Shown: positions 22,472 through 34,756, numbered from the stretch's first letter. The stretch: DNA of 64,000 nt from Collimonas arenae (GCF_001584165.1 NZ_CP013233.1:3914620-3978619); one strand, 5' to 3'. A program made the numbers and translations. The notes: generated from the letters alone by a model not told the origin.

Positions 22472-23685
22472 GTGTTCTGGGAAAAAAAGCTTGAGAACTG
22501 GGTTAATGACATTCGTCACCGCGCCTCACTACCATTGCGGCTCGAATTATGGAACGGTCAGCATTTCGACTTTGGCACATACGTCGCGCCGGATGTCACG
22601 GTGCGCGTTCCGCATGCATCCGCCCTGACTTATCTGCTGACGCCTTCGCTCGCCAACCTTGGTGAAGCATATGTCGAAGGGAAAATTGAAGTCGAAGGCA
22701 AGATCAAGGAAATCATTGCCGTTGGCAATGCCCTTGCAGCCAACTCGCTCAAGGCGGATGGCAAATTCGCCCGCATCACACGCACCTTCCGCCACAATAA
22801 GGAAAAGGATGCCGAAGCGATTCGCTACCATTACGACGTCTCCAACGACTTCTACAAGCTGTGGCTGGATGAGAACATGGTTTACTCATGCGCCTATTTC
22901 GAAAATGGCGATGAAGATCTGGACACCGCGCAGCTCAAGAAAATCGACCACATCCTGACCAAAATCCAGATTCAGCCCGGCCAGACTCTGCTGGATATCG
23001 GCTGCGGTTGGGCGCGCTGGTACTTCGGGCGGCGCAGAAATTCGGCGCGAAATGCGTCGGCGTCACGCTTTCGGAAAACCAGTATATGCTGGCCAAGGAA
23101 CGGGTCGCGAAGGCTGGGCTTGAAGACCGGATTGATATTCGCCTGCAGGATTATCGCGACGTCACCGGCACATTCGACCGGATCACCAGCGTCGGCATGT
23201 TTGAACATGTCGGCTTGGGTAACCTGCCTATGTATTTTGAGCGCATCAGGACCTTGCTGGCCGATGACGGCATTGCGATGAATCATGGCATCACCACCAC
23301 CGACATCGACAATGGCGAAACACCATACGGCGGTGGAGAGTTCATCGAAAAATATGTATTCCCGCACGGCGAACTGCCGCACATCGGACTGGTCCTGAAA
23401 ACCATGCAACAAGGTGGACTGGAAGTATTCGATGTAGAAAATCTGCGGCGCCACTATGCCAAGACTTGCGGTATCTGGGCCGACAACCTGGAAGCGCGGG
23501 CCGATGAAGTCAGAAAAGCCGCCGACGACCGGCGATTCCGGATTTGGCGCGTCTATCTGGCGGGGAGTTCCTACGGCTTCGAACGCGACTGGATGTCGCT
23601 GTACCAGGTAATTTGCCGCAAAGCCGGCCGCAAAGCCGACACATTGCCGTGGTCACGCAAATACATCTATCAAGGATCGCGCTGA
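22472..23685 (+). CDS. cfa: Cyclopropane-fatty-acyl-phospholipid synthase, with a one-base frameshift
   Basis: Cfa adds a methylene group from S-adenosylmethionine across double bonds of membrane lipids. The N-terminal part ends normally at LLDIGCGW, then the frame breaks. The rest ([24 protein letters not shown] to the C-terminus [12 protein letters not shown]) continues in the next frame. The break lies at the GGG run 23010-23012, in the SAM-binding motif; one added G gives a continuous 404-residue protein of normal length. GGAG precedes the ATG. Sequence error or recent inactivation are both possible. Confidence 0.9.
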
Positions 23686-23702
23686 CCCGGCTCCAGAGCG
23701 TG

Positions 23703-23738
23703 CACTGTTGTTGCCGATTCATCGGGACAACAACAGTG
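23703..23738. terminator. Hairpin between convergent cfa and msrA
   Basis: An 11-bp perfect stem (CACTGTTGTTG / CAACAACAGTG) lies between the two stops. The tail is only moderately T-rich, so it may be a weak bidirectional terminator. Confidence 0.55.
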
Positions 23739-23745
23739 CGCTTCT

Positions 23746-24276
23746 TCACTGAATGACTTTATCGAAGAATATCTTGCGCAACTTGGCCACTTTCGGCTCC
23801 ACCACGAAAGCGCAATAACCTTGCAGCGGATGCTGGCGGAAGTAGTTCTGGTGATAGTCTTCCGCCTTGTAGTAGGTTTCTGCCGCCGTCAGTTCCGTCA
23901 CGATCGGCGCATCCCAGACATTGGCCATTTCCGCGATAACCTGCTCGGCGTCTTTTTTCTGCTGCTGCGACTGATAATAAATTGCGGAGCGATACTGGGT
24001 GCCGACATCATTACCCTGGCGGTTCAAGGTGGTTGGATCGTGGATCGTGAAGAAAATCTCCAGCAATTCACGAAAACTGATCTTGTCCGTATCGAACGTC
24101 ACGGCCACCACTTCAGCATGGCCGGTCGCGCCATCGCATACCTGCTCATAGCTCGGATTCGCAACATGACCGCCGGTATATCCCGACTCGACGTGCTGCA
24201 CGCCCTTGAGTTGCTGATAAACCGCCTCCAGGCACCAGAAGCACCCTCCTCCCAACACTGCGACTTCGCTGGCCAT
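23746..24276 (-). CDS. msrA: Peptide methionine sulfoxide reductase MsrA
   Basis: MsrA repairs the S-epimer of methionine sulfoxide. The active-site motif GCFWC (residues 11-15, Cys12 catalytic) and the conserved segments ESGYTGG and HDPTTLNRQGNDVGTQYRS are present. I chose ATG 24276 (MASEVAVLGG), preceded by GGGGAG; the open frame extends 39 codons upstream without support. The protein has 176 residues and no signal peptide, so it is cytoplasmic. Confidence 0.95.
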   Translation of the reverse strand: MASEVAVLGGGCFWCLEAVYQQLKGVQHVESGYTGGHVANPSYEQVCDGATGHAEVVAVTFDTDKISFRELLEIFFTIHDPTTLNRQGNDVGTQYRSAIYYQSQQQKKDAEQVIAEMANVWDAPIVTELTAAETYYKAEDYHQNYFRQHPLQGYCAFVVEPKVAKLRKIFFDKVIQ

Positions 24277-24412
24277 GATCGCTACTCCCCGGTTGCCATC
24301 CAATAATGCATTAACTGTAACGCAATCCGTCGGCGCTTGTCGATGTGGATATGCCTTGACCTGCATCGCAGATGCGCGATTAGCCACATACAAAAGGCAG
24401 CGTCCATGAACG

Positions 24413-24441
24413 AAAAAGGCCCCGACTCTGCGGGGCCTTTC
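24413..24441 (-). terminator. Terminator of ompW
   Basis: The stem AAAGGCCCC / GGGGCCTTT with an 8-base loop is followed by TTTTT on the minus strand, 30 bases past the ompW stop. Confidence 0.88.
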
Positions 24442-24470
24442 AAAGAACCTTATCCGACGAATGCGGCGAT

Positions 24471-25187
24471 TTAGAACTTATAGCCGACAGTCAGCACGGA
24501 AACCATAGGATTCAGAGTGATCTTGGTAGTAGCGTGCGTTGTCGATCCATCGCTATGATGAGTGGTCAGATCGGCCTTGGTGCTCAATGGGACATATGAC
24601 AACGAGAAGTTGGCGGACCAGTTCTTGTCGAAATTGTAGGCCATACCAATGTTCGCGACCGGTACGAAAGAGCTGCTCAGGTCTGCACTAGTGGAAGCAC
24701 CAGGATCGCCACCACCCAAGAGGCCTGTCAGGCTGCTGGTCAGTTTGATATTGGAGTACCAGACATATGCAGCGCCGGCGCCGACATAAGGGCGGAACTG
24801 GCTGTTAGCGTCGCCGAAGTAATACTTGGCCAACACGGCTGGGCTCCACTGTGTGGCTGTACCGAGTTGACCCAAGCTATTCAGAGTACCTGAACCACTG
24901 AGCTTGAATTTCGGTGGAATACCCAAATCCGTAGTCACAGCGATATTGTCAGTGAAAAAATGCGTGAACTGCAAAATGGCAGTGTCAGCATTGGAAACAT
25001 GTGCGCCGCTGCCTGGAACCGTGGCCGTGCCAAGTTTCAACGGTTCGCTGGATTGATTGAGGCCGATGTGCGCCCAACCCAGATTAACAACGTTGTCGCC
25101 AGCTTGCTGCGCCATGGCAGGAGCGGCAAAGGCTGTCAGCAACGACAGGGCGGCCAGTTTAGGCAATACACCAAATTGTTTTTTCAT
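24471..25187 (-). CDS. ompW: OmpW-family outer membrane protein
   Basis: The 238-residue protein has a signal peptide (about residues 1-23, AAPAMAQQ) and an eight-strand beta-barrel pattern ending in VGYKF with a terminal Phe, as needed for outer membrane insertion. Family segments FFTDNIAVTTDLGIPPKF, SPAVLAKYYFGD and RPYVGAGAAYVWYSN are present. OmpW proteins form narrow channels for hydrophobic solutes and respond to oxygen or stress. ATG 25187 has GGAGAAG upstream. The 271-base upstream gap shows no operator I can identify. Confidence 0.92.
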   Translation of the reverse strand: MKKQFGVLPKLAALSLLTAFAAPAMAQQAGDNVVNLGWAHIGLNQSSEPLKLGTATVPGSGAHVSNADTAILQFTHFFTDNIAVTTDLGIPPKFKLSGSGTLNSLGQLGTATQWSPAVLAKYYFGDANSQFRPYVGAGAAYVWYSNIKLTSSLTGLLGGGDPGASTSADLSSSFVPVANIGMAYNFDKNWSANFSLSYVPLSTKADLTTHHSDGSTTHATTKITLNPMVSVLTVGYKF

Positions 25188-25458
25188 ATGTCTTCTCCAA
25201 GATTGCACTTCATTTTTTAGTAGTGGGATCTTTGCCTGCAGCGGATACAGTACAAACCCGTTTTCGGCGCCTTACGGTTCTGGTCCGGCCAGACAGCGCT
25301 CTCTTATTCGACTGCATTTTCCTAAGCGCGGATGCATTTGCGGTCTGCAAACATCTTTTCCATGCCCGTACACCCAAAAAGAACGCGCGTGCTATTCTTT
25401 TTTTACACTATGCCAGCTTTAGAATGATTTGACTATAGTTGTAGCTTTTTTACCGCAA

Positions 25459-26493
25459 TTATTTTTTAAATCCTGCCAGGACAGCTAAAGAATCGTGCGC
25501 AGCACGACGCAAGCGATCATTGATGCCTTGCCAGGAAAGGTCGGATGGTGGCGCTTCGACCACGATCAGGTCGGCCGCAGCATGATCCATGCTACGCAGC
25601 GCAGCATACAGATCATGGGCATAGGCTTGCGGTTCGGCGGCCATCGGAAACTGGGCGGCAAGCGGCGGCAGCTTCGCCGCCGGTCCGGAGTAAGCGATCA
25701 ATGCCAGCTTTTGTCCGGCATGGTGCAATTGCTGCAGAGTCGCCGCCAGTTGTTCAGAAGATACCAACAGCACCGGCGTGCGCGGCGCGTAGTGAGATTC
25801 CAATGTGCCGGAAGCGCGCGGCGCCGCAGCATCGGCTGCTTGCACCGGGACGCCAAGCACTGCTGCAATCTGGGCGGCGCTGATATGACCTGGTCGCAAC
25901 AGCACCGGCCCATGACTTGCGATGCGCGACAGGTCGATGATGGTCGATTCGATGCCGACCTCACTTTGACCACCATCCAATATGCAGGCGATCGGACTAT
26001 CGCCATCGGCGTCGAACTCGTCGCGCACATGCTGGGCGGTGGTGGGGCTGACATGACCAAATTTGTTGGCAGACGGACCGGCGATGCCGCCTTTGCCGCC
26101 CTTGAACTCGCGCAGCAAAGCTTGCGCCACCGGATGCGATGGGCAACGCAAACCGATTGAATTTTGACCACCCGAGACCTGATCCGGAATATGCGCCGCA
26201 CGCGGCAGAATCAAAGTCAGCGGTCCCGGCCAAAAGGCGTCGATCAGGGCCTGGGCCTGCGGCGGGATTGAAGCTACCCAATAACCAATGTCGGCTTCGG
26301 GCGCCACATGGACAATCACCGGGTGATTCGATGGCCGCCCCTTGGCGGAATAGATACTCGCTACCGCGGCAGGGTTTTCAGCGTCGGCGCCAAGACCGTA
26401 CACCGTTTCAGTTGGAAACGCGACCAATCCGCCGGCTTCCAGCTTGCGTGCAGCCAGGCGGATTGCCGGCAGATCGAGAATCGTGCCAGTCAT
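25459..26493 (-). CDS. sua5: Threonylcarbamoyl-AMP synthase, Sua5 type
   Basis: The N-terminal YrdC domain (about residues 8-200; FPTETVYGLGADA, KGRPSNHPVIVH, GGIAGPSANKFG) makes threonylcarbamoyl-AMP for tRNA t6A37. A C-terminal Sua5 domain (about 230-344, starting ASGTLESHYAPRTPV) makes this the long Sua5 form. TcdA at 20 kb acts later on the same modified base. The ATG overlaps the purK stop by one base, so it is in the purine operon. Confidence 0.94.
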   Translation of the reverse strand: MTGTILDLPAIRLAARKLEAGGLVAFPTETVYGLGADAENPAAVASIYSAKGRPSNHPVIVHVAPEADIGYWVASIPPQAQALIDAFWPGPLTLILPRAAHIPDQVSGGQNSIGLRCPSHPVAQALLREFKGGKGGIAGPSANKFGHVSPTTAQHVRDEFDADGDSPIACILDGGQSEVGIESTIIDLSRIASHGPVLLRPGHISAAQIAAVLGVPVQAADAAAPRASGTLESHYAPRTPVLLVSSEQLAATLQQLHHAGQKLALIAYSGPAAKLPPLAAQFPMAAEPQAYAHDLYAALRSMDHAAADLIVVEAPPSDLSWQGINDRLRRAAHDSLAVLAGFKK

Positions 26494-27698
26494 TAGAGTG
26501 CGATGCCGAGGATGGCGCAGGCTGTGGCCAGCTGTTGCTGTGCTTCCGCCAGTGTCGCTGCGACGAAAGTGATATGTCCCATCTTGCGGGCGCGACGCGG
26601 CTGGGCTTTGCCATACAAATGCAGGTGCGCGGACGGCAATGCCAGTATCTGGTCCCAGGCTGGTTCGCGCGCCTGATCACTGTCACCTTCAAACCAGACA
26701 TCGCCTAGGATGTTCAACATCACGGCCGGCGAATGTTGGCGCGTGTCGCCCAACGGCATACGCGCCATTGCCCGCACCTGCTGTGCAAACTGACTGGTGA
26801 CGCAGGCATCCATTGTGTAATGACCGCTGTTATGCGGACGCGGCGCCATCTCGTTGACGACCAGCGAACCATCTTGCAAGACAAAGAATTCGATGCACAG
26901 TACACCGACATAAGCCAGCTGCTCAATGATGACCAGCGCCGCATGCTGCGCGCGTTTCGCAGTTTCATCGCAGACATTTGGACCTGGCACTGTCGTGGTG
27001 AACAGGATGCCATCACGATGGACGTTTTCGGCAATCGGATAAACCACGGCCTTGCCGTCGGCGCCGCGCGCCACCAGCACAGACACCTCATAAGCCAGCG
27101 GCAGCATCTTTTCCAGCACGCACTCCACCCCGTTCATGCCGGCGAATGCTGCGTGCAGCTCATCCAGGGTACGTACCCGCGCCTGCCCCTTGCCGTCATA
27201 GCCGAGGCGGACGGTTTTCAAAATGCCTGGCAACAGATCGGCCGGAACCTGATCGATATCGGCTGCCGATGCAATCAACTGGTGCGGCGCTGGCAATACT
27301 GTGGATGCGTTGGCGCAAGCGGTGAAGAAACGCTTTTCCACCATACGGTCCTGGGCTACCGATACGCTGGCCGCAGCCGGGGCCACAAAACTGTTCTGCG
27401 CCAGCAGCGCCAGGCTGTCGGCAGCGACGTTCTCAAACTCGGTGGTCACCGCCGCACACAAACTGGCCATCTCGCCCAGGGCGACCGCATCGCTGTAATC
27501 GGCCAGGAAATGGCGATCGGCGACGTGTCCGGTCGGGCAATCCTGCTCCGGCTCCAGCACCGCGACTTTGTAACCCATGGCTTGCGCCTCGTGAGTGAAC
27601 ATGCGGCCCAGCTGGCCGCCACCCATCACGCCCAACCAGGTCGGCGGGGTTGTGCTTGGAACAATCGGGGCGATGGAATCTTGTTGCATACGACTCAT
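26493..27698 (-). CDS. purK: N5-carboxyaminoimidazole ribonucleotide synthase PurK
   Basis: PurK carboxylates AIR using ATP and bicarbonate in purine synthesis. The 401-residue ATP-grasp protein has the N-terminal motif [24 protein letters not shown] and the C-terminal [14 protein letters not shown] signature. The start overlaps the purE stop; a second ATG is at codon 4. It sits directly after purE, the enzyme that uses its product. Confidence 0.96.
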   Translation of the reverse strand: MSRMQQDSIAPIVPSTTPPTWLGVMGGGQLGRMFTHEAQAMGYKVAVLEPEQDCPTGHVADRHFLADYSDAVALGEMASLCAAVTTEFENVAADSLALLAQNSFVAPAAASVSVAQDRMVEKRFFTACANASTVLPAPHQLIASAADIDQVPADLLPGILKTVRLGYDGKGQARVRTLDELHAAFAGMNGVECVLEKMLPLAYEVSVLVARGADGKAVVYPIAENVHRDGILFTTTVPGPNVCDETAKRAQHAALVIIEQLAYVGVLCIEFFVLQDGSLVVNEMAPRPHNSGHYTMDACVTSQFAQQVRAMARMPLGDTRQHSPAVMLNILGDVWFEGDSDQAREPAWDQILALPSAHLHLYGKAQPRRARKMGHITFVAATLAEAQQQLATACAILGIAL

Positions 27699-28207
27699 AC
27701 CGGTGGCAATTTCATATCAAGGGCAATTTGGGTCTGCTTGGCACGGAACGCCAGCAGCTTGTCGGCCAGCGCCTGGTCGGTGGTGGCCAGCATGGCGATG
27801 GCGGACAGTGCGGCATTGGCGGCGCCAGCTTCACCGATGGCATAGGTGGCGACCGGAATGCCTTTCGGCATCTGCACGATCGACAGCAAGGAATCTTCGC
27901 CACGCAGATACTTGGATGGCACCGGCACGCCGAGCACAGGCACGATAGTCTTGGCGGCGATCATCCCCGGCAAGTGCGCAGCGCCACCGGCGCCGGCGAT
28001 GATCGCGCGCAGACCGCGCTCACGTGCACTTTCTGCGTAGGCGAACATCTGGTCCGGCATACGATGCGCCGAAATCACCTGCGCCTCGTGGGCGACGCCA
28101 AACTCGGTGAGGATGGCGACTGCGTGCTGCATCACATCCCAATCCGAGGACGAACCCATGACTATGCCGATTACCGGCTTGCTAGCAGTGTCCTTGGTCA
28201 TCATCAA
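27695..28207 (-). CDS. purE: N5-CAIR mutase PurE
   Basis: PurE converts N5-CAIR to CAIR. This 170-residue class I enzyme shows [17 protein letters not shown] and [13 protein letters not shown], with the conserved His in SAHR. The start overlaps the end of purC and the stop overlaps purK, so purC-purE-purK are tightly coupled. Two extra in-frame ATG codons follow the first. Confidence 0.96.
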   Translation of the reverse strand: MMMTKDTASKPVIGIVMGSSSDWDVMQHAVAILTEFGVAHEAQVISAHRMPDQMFAYAESARERGLRAIIAGAGGAAHLPGMIAAKTIVPVLGVPVPSKYLRGEDSLLSIVQMPKGIPVATYAIGEAGAANAALSAIAMLATTDQALADKLLAFRAKQTQIALDMKLPPV

Positions 28208-29100
28208 TCCTTCAGCGTTTCGCCTGTCAGGCTGAATAATGCTTCGCGATATTTGGCACCGGTTTTTTCAATCACTTCGACCGGCAAGGCTGGCGCCGGT
28301 GCGGTCTTGTTCCAGCTGGTGACGGTTTCCAGGTAATCGCGCACGAACTGTTTGTCGAACGACGGCGGCGAAATGCCAACCTGGTAGCTGGCGGCTGGCC
28401 AGAAGCGCGAAGAATCGGCGGTCAGCACTTCGTCCATCAGGTGCAAGACGCCATCTTTGTCGAGGCCGAATTCAAACTTGGTGTCGGCGATGATGATGCC
28501 GCGCGTTGCCGCATAATCGGCAGCGGTCTTGTACAGTTCAATACTGACGCTACGAATTTTCTCGGCCAGTTCCTTGCCAATGCGCGTTTCCATTTCGGCG
28601 AAGCTGATGTTTTCATCATGCTCGCCCATCTCGGCTTTGGCCGCCGGCGTGAAAATCGGCTCAGCCAGCTTGGCTGCCTGCTGCAAACCCGCCGGTAGCG
28701 TGATGCCGCAGATGGCGCCGGTGGCCTGGTAATCTTTCCAGCCCGAGCCGATAATGTAGCCGCGCACCACTGCCTCGACCATGATCGGTTGCAAACGCTT
28801 CGCCACTACCGCACGTCCACGCACCTGCTCCACCTCATCCGGCGCCACCACTGATTCCGGTGCAATGCCGGTCAGGTGGTTCGGGACAACGGCAGCCAGC
28901 TTATCAAACCAAAAATCGGACATCCGGTTCAACACCTTGCCTTTGCCCGGAATCGGCTCGTTCATGATGACGTCGAAAGCCGACAAGCGATCGGAGGTGA
29001 CGATCAGGATCTTGTCATCGCCGACTGCATAGTTTTCGCGCACCTTGCCGCGACCGAGCAATGGCAGGGAAGTAATGGTGGATTGGTAGAGGCTTGTCAT
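28204..29100 (-). CDS. purC: SAICAR synthetase PurC
   Basis: PurC joins CAIR and aspartate using ATP. The 298-residue protein has [22 protein letters not shown] pieces at the N-terminus (residues 17-38), [13 protein letters not shown], and the DTKFEFG and [13 protein letters not shown] signatures. It is the longer form common in proteobacteria and yeast. It follows fba with a 119-base gap that contains a dyad (ACCAGGT / ACCTGGT) without a T-run. Confidence 0.96.
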   Translation of the reverse strand: MTSLYQSTITSLPLLGRGKVRENYAVGDDKILIVTSDRLSAFDVIMNEPIPGKGKVLNRMSDFWFDKLAAVVPNHLTGIAPESVVAPDEVEQVRGRAVVAKRLQPIMVEAVVRGYIIGSGWKDYQATGAICGITLPAGLQQAAKLAEPIFTPAAKAEMGEHDENISFAEMETRIGKELAEKIRSVSIELYKTAADYAATRGIIIADTKFEFGLDKDGVLHLMDEVLTADSSRFWPAASYQVGISPPSFDKQFVRDYLETVTSWNKTAPAPALPVEVIEKTGAKYREALFSLTGETLKD

Positions 29101-29219
29101 GGTTATTCCAAAAGTCAGAAAACCAGGTAAAGAACGATGTAAGCATCATCCTGCACCTGGTAAGTTATTGCGCCAAGCCTTGCCTGGCGCCGGTACCACA
29201 CTGCTTATTAGTGAATCTA

Positions 29220-30284
29220 TTACTGAACGATCTGCGACAGCTCGCCCTTCTTGTACTTCTCTGCGATCTTTTCCAGCGAAACCGGCTTGATCTTGGCAGC
29301 CTGGCCTTCGCAGCCGAACGCCAGGAAACGCGCCTTGACCACTGCCTTGGCCGCTTCACGGGCTGGCTTCAGGTAATCGCGCGGATCGAATTTGCTTGGA
29401 TTTTCCATCAGATAGCGGCGAATCGCACCGGTCATTGCCAGGCGGATGTCGGTATCGATGTTGATCTTGCGCACGCCGTGACGAATCCCTTCCTGGATTT
29501 CTTCAACCGGCACGCCATAGGTTTCTTTCATGTCGCCGCCGAATTCGCGGATTTCCGCCAGCAGTTCCTGCGGCACCGATGAGGAGCCGTGCATCACCAG
29601 GTGGGTGTTAGGAATGCGGGTGTGGATTTCCTTGATGCGCTCGATCGCCAGGATGTCGCCGGTTGGCTTGCGCGAGAATTTGTAGGCCCCGTGCGAGGTG
29701 CCGATGGCAATTGCCAACGCGTCGCACTGGGTCTGCTTGACGAAATCCGCAGCTTGCGAGACATCGGTCAGCAACTGTTCGCGGGTCATCTTGCCGTCCG
29801 CCCCGTGACCGTCTTCCTTGTCGCCCATCATGGTTTCCAGCGAACCGAGCACACCCAGTTCCGCTTCCACTGTGACGCCGATGGCGTGCGAGAATTCCAC
29901 TACCTTGCGCGACACTTCAACGTTGTATTCGTAGCTGGCAACCGACTTGCCGTCTTCCATCAACGAGCCGTCCATCATCACCGAGGTGAAGCCGGACTTG
30001 ATCGCGGCCATGCAGACTGCCGGCGATTGGCCGTGGTCCTGGTGCATGACGACCGGGATGTGCGGGAACGCTTCAACCGCGGCTTCGATCAGGTGACGCA
30101 AAAAGGCTTCGCCAGCATATTTGCGGGCGCCTGCCGAGGCTTGCATGATGACCGGCGCGCCGACTTCATCGGCGGCCTGCATGATGGCAGTGACCTGTTC
30201 CAGGTTGTTGACGTTGAAAGCAGGCAGACCGTAGCTGTTTTCGGCAGCGTGGTCCAGCAATTGACGCATGGATACGAGAGGCAT
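29220..30284 (-). CDS. fba: Class II fructose-bisphosphate aldolase
   Basis: The 354-residue zinc-dependent aldolase cleaves fructose 1,6-bisphosphate in glycolysis and gluconeogenesis. Zinc-ligand motifs are present: [10 protein letters not shown] (His pair near residues 80-83) and the [12 protein letters not shown] and [12 protein letters not shown] segments. It belongs to the Calvin-cycle-like subgroup (CbbA/Fba) common in betaproteobacteria. GGAG precedes ATG 30284. It sits between pyk and purC. Confidence 0.95.
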   Translation of the reverse strand: MPLVSMRQLLDHAAENSYGLPAFNVNNLEQVTAIMQAADEVGAPVIMQASAGARKYAGEAFLRHLIEAAVEAFPHIPVVMHQDHGQSPAVCMAAIKSGFTSVMMDGSLMEDGKSVASYEYNVEVSRKVVEFSHAIGVTVEAELGVLGSLETMMGDKEDGHGADGKMTREQLLTDVSQAADFVKQTQCDALAIAIGTSHGAYKFSRKPTGDILAIERIKEIHTRIPNTHLVMHGSSSVPQELLAEIREFGGDMKETYGVPVEEIQEGIRHGVRKINIDTDIRLAMTGAIRRYLMENPSKFDPRDYLKPAREAAKAVVKARFLAFGCEGQAAKIKPVSLEKIAEKYKKGELSQIVQ

Positions 30285-30420
30285 GTTGTACTCCGATAAT
30301 AAAAATCTGTTTTGCTACCTGATACCACGTCATTCACAAGTACGCCAGGCGGTACATGGGTTCTCCGCCTTGGCGACCGCGTATGCGGGAATGACGTTGT
30401 ATTGAGAAACTAGTTAAGCA

Positions 30421-31854
<1,434 letters not shown>

Positions 31855-31901
31855 GGACAACCTTTCAGTACAACATGGGTGAATGTACAGCTATTCCATC
31901 T

Positions 31902-31987
31902 CCGCCATTCCCGCGAACGCGGGAATCCATTTTCTTCAACTCATTTAGTTCGTAAGTTGGATCCCCGCGTTCGCGGGGATGACGGGT
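31902..31987. repeat. Inverted pair of REP-like palindromes between pgk and pyk
   Basis: Two 20-bp palindromes, ATTCCCGCGAACGCGGGAAT (31907-31926) and ATCCCCGCGTTCGCGGGGAT (31961-31980), face each other with TCCA/TGGA at their inner edges and a 28-base spacer. The right outer edge reads GATGACGG. The same arrangement recurs at 36.9, 37.2 and 45.5 kb. Confidence 0.9.
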
Positions 31988-32014
31988 TAAAAATATTTCT
32001 TTGGCTTCTAGTTA

Positions 32015-33204
32015 TTAACTAACGCGTTGCAACAAAATCTCAACTGCCGGCAAGGTTTTTCCTTCCAGGAATTCCAGGAAAGCGCCGCCACCGGTCGAGA
32101 TGTAGCCGATCTTGTCGGTAATGTTGTACTTGGCAATCGCCGCCAGCGTATCACCGCCGCCGGCAATCGAGAACGCCTTGGAATTGGCAATCGCCAGCGC
32201 CAGCGTCTTGGTGCCTTCGCCGAACTGATCGAACTCGAACACACCGACCGGGCCGTTCCAGACTACCGTGCCGGCCTGGGCAATTTGCGCGGCCAGCGTT
32301 GCTGCGGTTTTCGGACCGATATCCAGGATCAGGTCATCCTCGGCCACGTCGCCGACATCCTTGATTTGCGCTACGGCAGTTGGAGAAAACTCCTTGGCGC
32401 AGACAACGTCGACCGGGATTGGCACCGAAGCGCCGCGCTTGGCCATCATCTCGATGATGGCCTTGGCTTCTTCCACCAGATCCGGTTCGGCCAGCGATTT
32501 GCCGATCTTCAGGCGGCTCGCCAACAAAAAGGTATTGGCGATGCCGCCGCCGACGATCAGGTTGTCGACCTTGTCAGCCAAGGCCTTCAATATGGTCAGC
32601 TTGCTCGATACCTTGGAACCGGCGACGATCGCCACCAGCGGACGGGCCGGTTGGTTCAGGGCTTTGCCCAGCGCATCCAGTTCAGCTGCCAGCAAAGGCC
32701 CGGCGCAGGCGACCGGAGCAAACTTGGCGATGCCATGGGTGGTGGCTTCAGCGCGGTGGGCGGTGCCAAATGCGTCGTTGACGTAGATATCGCACAGCTT
32801 GGCGATCTTTTGCGCCAGCTCGTCGCTATTTTTTTTCTCGCCCTTGTTGACGCGGCAGTTTTCCAGCAGGACCACCTGGCCCGGCGCGACATCCACGCCG
32901 TCGACCCAATTCTGTTTCAGTTCAACCGGTTGACCCAGCAATTCAGCCAGACGCTTGGCGATTGGCGCCAGCGAATCTTCCGGCTTGAATTCGCCTTCGG
33001 TCGGACGGCCGAGGTGCGAGGTCACCATCACTGCGGCGCCGGCGTCGAGCGCCTGGCGGATCGCCGGCACCGAGGCGCGGATGCGCGTATCTTCAGTAAT
33101 ATTGCCCGCGTCATCTTGCGGTACGTTGAGGTCGGCGCGGATAAAACACGTTTGCCTTGCAACTGGTGTTGCGCGATCAAGTCGCTTAGTCGATTGAATT
33201 TCAT
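32015..33204 (-). CDS. pgk: Phosphoglycerate kinase, with a one-base frameshift near the N-terminus
   Basis: Pgk makes ATP and 3-phosphoglycerate from 1,3-bisphosphoglycerate. From ATG 33204 the frame gives [20 protein letters not shown], a correct Pgk N-terminus, but then shifts. [15 protein letters not shown] and the rest are in another frame. The break is at the AAAA run 33143-33146; one more A makes a continuous 396-residue enzyme with [17 protein letters not shown] and the C-terminal [14 protein letters not shown]. The continuous open frame from 33217 has an unrelated N-terminus and is probably an artefact. Pgk is a core glycolytic enzyme, so a real null is unlikely. Confidence 0.94.
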
Positions 33205-33476
33205 GTCGATCAGACAATATCAGTGAGGAAAAGGGGCTATTTTACTCCACCAGCTCCCGTCAAAACACCGTTTTGCACGCGGAACCGCTGTCAAAAGCCG
33301 TATTGCCAAAACCAATATTCTACAGAGTAGGCCACGCCGAATCCGTTAAAATGTCACTTTATACGCCTAGAATTTGCGAAATGCCTCCAGCGAATGCCAC
33401 TCAATTGACTGAAACAGTATCTCAGCCACATTCCATTGCATCTTAGGCAATTTTTTAATTTATCGGAGAGTTAACT

Positions 33477-34403
33477 ATGTCCATGGACGACCGCGACGGC
33501 AAAATTTGGAAAGACGGCAAACTGATCGACTGGCGCGATGCCAACATCCACGTCCTGACGCATTCGTTGCACTATGGCATGGCTGTATTCGAAGGCGTGC
33601 GCGCCTACAAGACAGAGCAAGGTCCGGCCATCTTCCGTTTGAAAGAACACACCCAGCGGCTCCTGAACTCGGCCAAGATTTTCCAGATGCAAGTGCCGTA
33701 TGACCTGCAAACCCTGATCGATGCGCAGATCGAAGTCGTCCGCGAGAACAAGCTGGAATCCTGCTACATGCGTCCGCTGATCTGGATCGGTTCCGAAAAG
33801 CTGGGCATCGCCGCCAAGGGAAACACTGTCCACGTGGCGATTGCGGCCTGGCCGTGGGGCGCTTACCTGGGCGAAGACGGCCTGGCCAAAGGCATCCGCG
33901 TCAAGACTTCTTCCTTCAGCCGCCACCACGTCAATGTGTCGCTGGTGCGCGCCAAGGCCAGCGGTTATTACATCAACTCGATCCTGGCCAACCAGGAAGC
34001 CCTGACCGACGGCTACGACGAAGCGCTGCTGCTGGACACTGACGGCTATGTCTCGGAAGGTTCCGGCGAAAACGTGTTTATCGTCAAGAACGGCAAGATC
34101 TATACGCCGGATCTGGCTTCCTGCCTGGATGGCATTACCCGCGATGCGGTGTTGACGATGGCTCGCGACAGCGGCATCGAAGTCATCGAGAAACGCATCA
34201 CCCGCGATGAAGTGTATTGCAGCGACGAAGCCTTCTTCACCGGCACCGCTGCGGAAATCACACCGATCCGCGAGCTCGACAACCGTACCATCGGCGAAGG
34301 CAAGCGTGGCCCGATCACCGAAAAAATGCAATCGATGTTCTTCGACGTCGTGGCAGGCAAATCGGACAAATATCGGCACTGGCTCACCGTCGTGGGCAAA
34401 TAA
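33477..34403 (+). CDS. ilvE: Branched-chain amino acid aminotransferase IlvE
   Basis: IlvE transfers amino groups between glutamate and leucine, isoleucine or valine. This 308-residue fold-type IV PLP enzyme has the PLP Lys160 in VRAKASGYY, LHYGMAVFEGVRAY near residue 31, and SEGSGENVFIVKNG. GGAG precedes ATG 33477; ATG 33483 is an alternative. It diverges from pgk across 272 bases with no identified operator. A small zinc-finger gene follows 45 bases after the stop. Confidence 0.95.
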   Translation: MSMDDRDGKIWKDGKLIDWRDANIHVLTHSLHYGMAVFEGVRAYKTEQGPAIFRLKEHTQRLLNSAKIFQMQVPYDLQTLIDAQIEVVRENKLESCYMRPLIWIGSEKLGIAAKGNTVHVAIAAWPWGAYLGEDGLAKGIRVKTSSFSRHHVNVSLVRAKASGYYINSILANQEALTDGYDEALLLDTDGYVSEGSGENVFIVKNGKIYTPDLASCLDGITRDAVLTMARDSGIEVIEKRITRDEVYCSDEAFFTGTAAEITPIRELDNRTIGEGKRGPITEKMQSMFFDVVAGKSDKYRHWLTVVGK

Positions 34404-34448
34404 GCCGGCACCCGCACAAATTCAGTACAAGTAAATTTGGAGAAGAAA

Positions 34449-34649
34449 ATGACTACAGCAGCAAACACGCAAGCCCCGGTTGAACTCGACGGCAAGGATT
34501 TGCCGGCGCATTGCCCTAATCCGCTGATGCCGACCTGGTCGTCGCATCCGCGCGTATTCCTGAATCTGGACAGCAACGGCAACGCTAAATGCCCTTACTG
34601 CGGCACGCAATACCGGCTTAAACCGGGCGCCGTGGTTCACGGACATTAA
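34449..34649 (+). CDS. Small zinc-finger (CHCC-type) protein
   Basis: The 66-residue protein contains CPNP followed by the knuckle CPYCGTQY, giving the Cys/His/Cys/Cys pattern of the zf-CHCC family, whose mitochondrial relatives are complex I accessory subunits. The bacterial function is unknown. ATG 34449 with GGAGAAG upstream is preferred over ATG 34437. It follows ilvE closely and is probably cotranscribed, then stops at a terminator. Confidence 0.88.
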   Translation: MTTAANTQAPVELDGKDLPAHCPNPLMPTWSSHPRVFLNLDSNGNAKCPYCGTQYRLKPGAVVHGH

Positions 34650-34666
34650 ACATATTGATTAAAACA

Positions 34667-34692
34667 AAAAGGGAGCACAGCTCCCTTTTTTG
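34667..34692 (+). terminator. Terminator of ilvE and zinc-finger unit
   Basis: A stem AAAAGGGAGC / GCTCCCTTTT with a 3-base loop and a T-run lies about 20 bases after the stop. Confidence 0.9.
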
Positions 34693-34756
34693 ATGGCAGC
34701 AAAGCGTCGTCACATCGTCACCATTCGTTCTACATGTGCGTGAGCACGGAGGCAAT

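Noticed and set aside
22472..23685. Programmed frameshifting in cfa
   Set aside because: No slippery heptamer or downstream pseudoknot is evident, and the same one-base loss recurs in unrelated genes.
32027..33226. 399-codon open frame antisense to pgk
   Set aside because: Antisense shadow with no domain; the frameshift in pgk does not affect this judgement.
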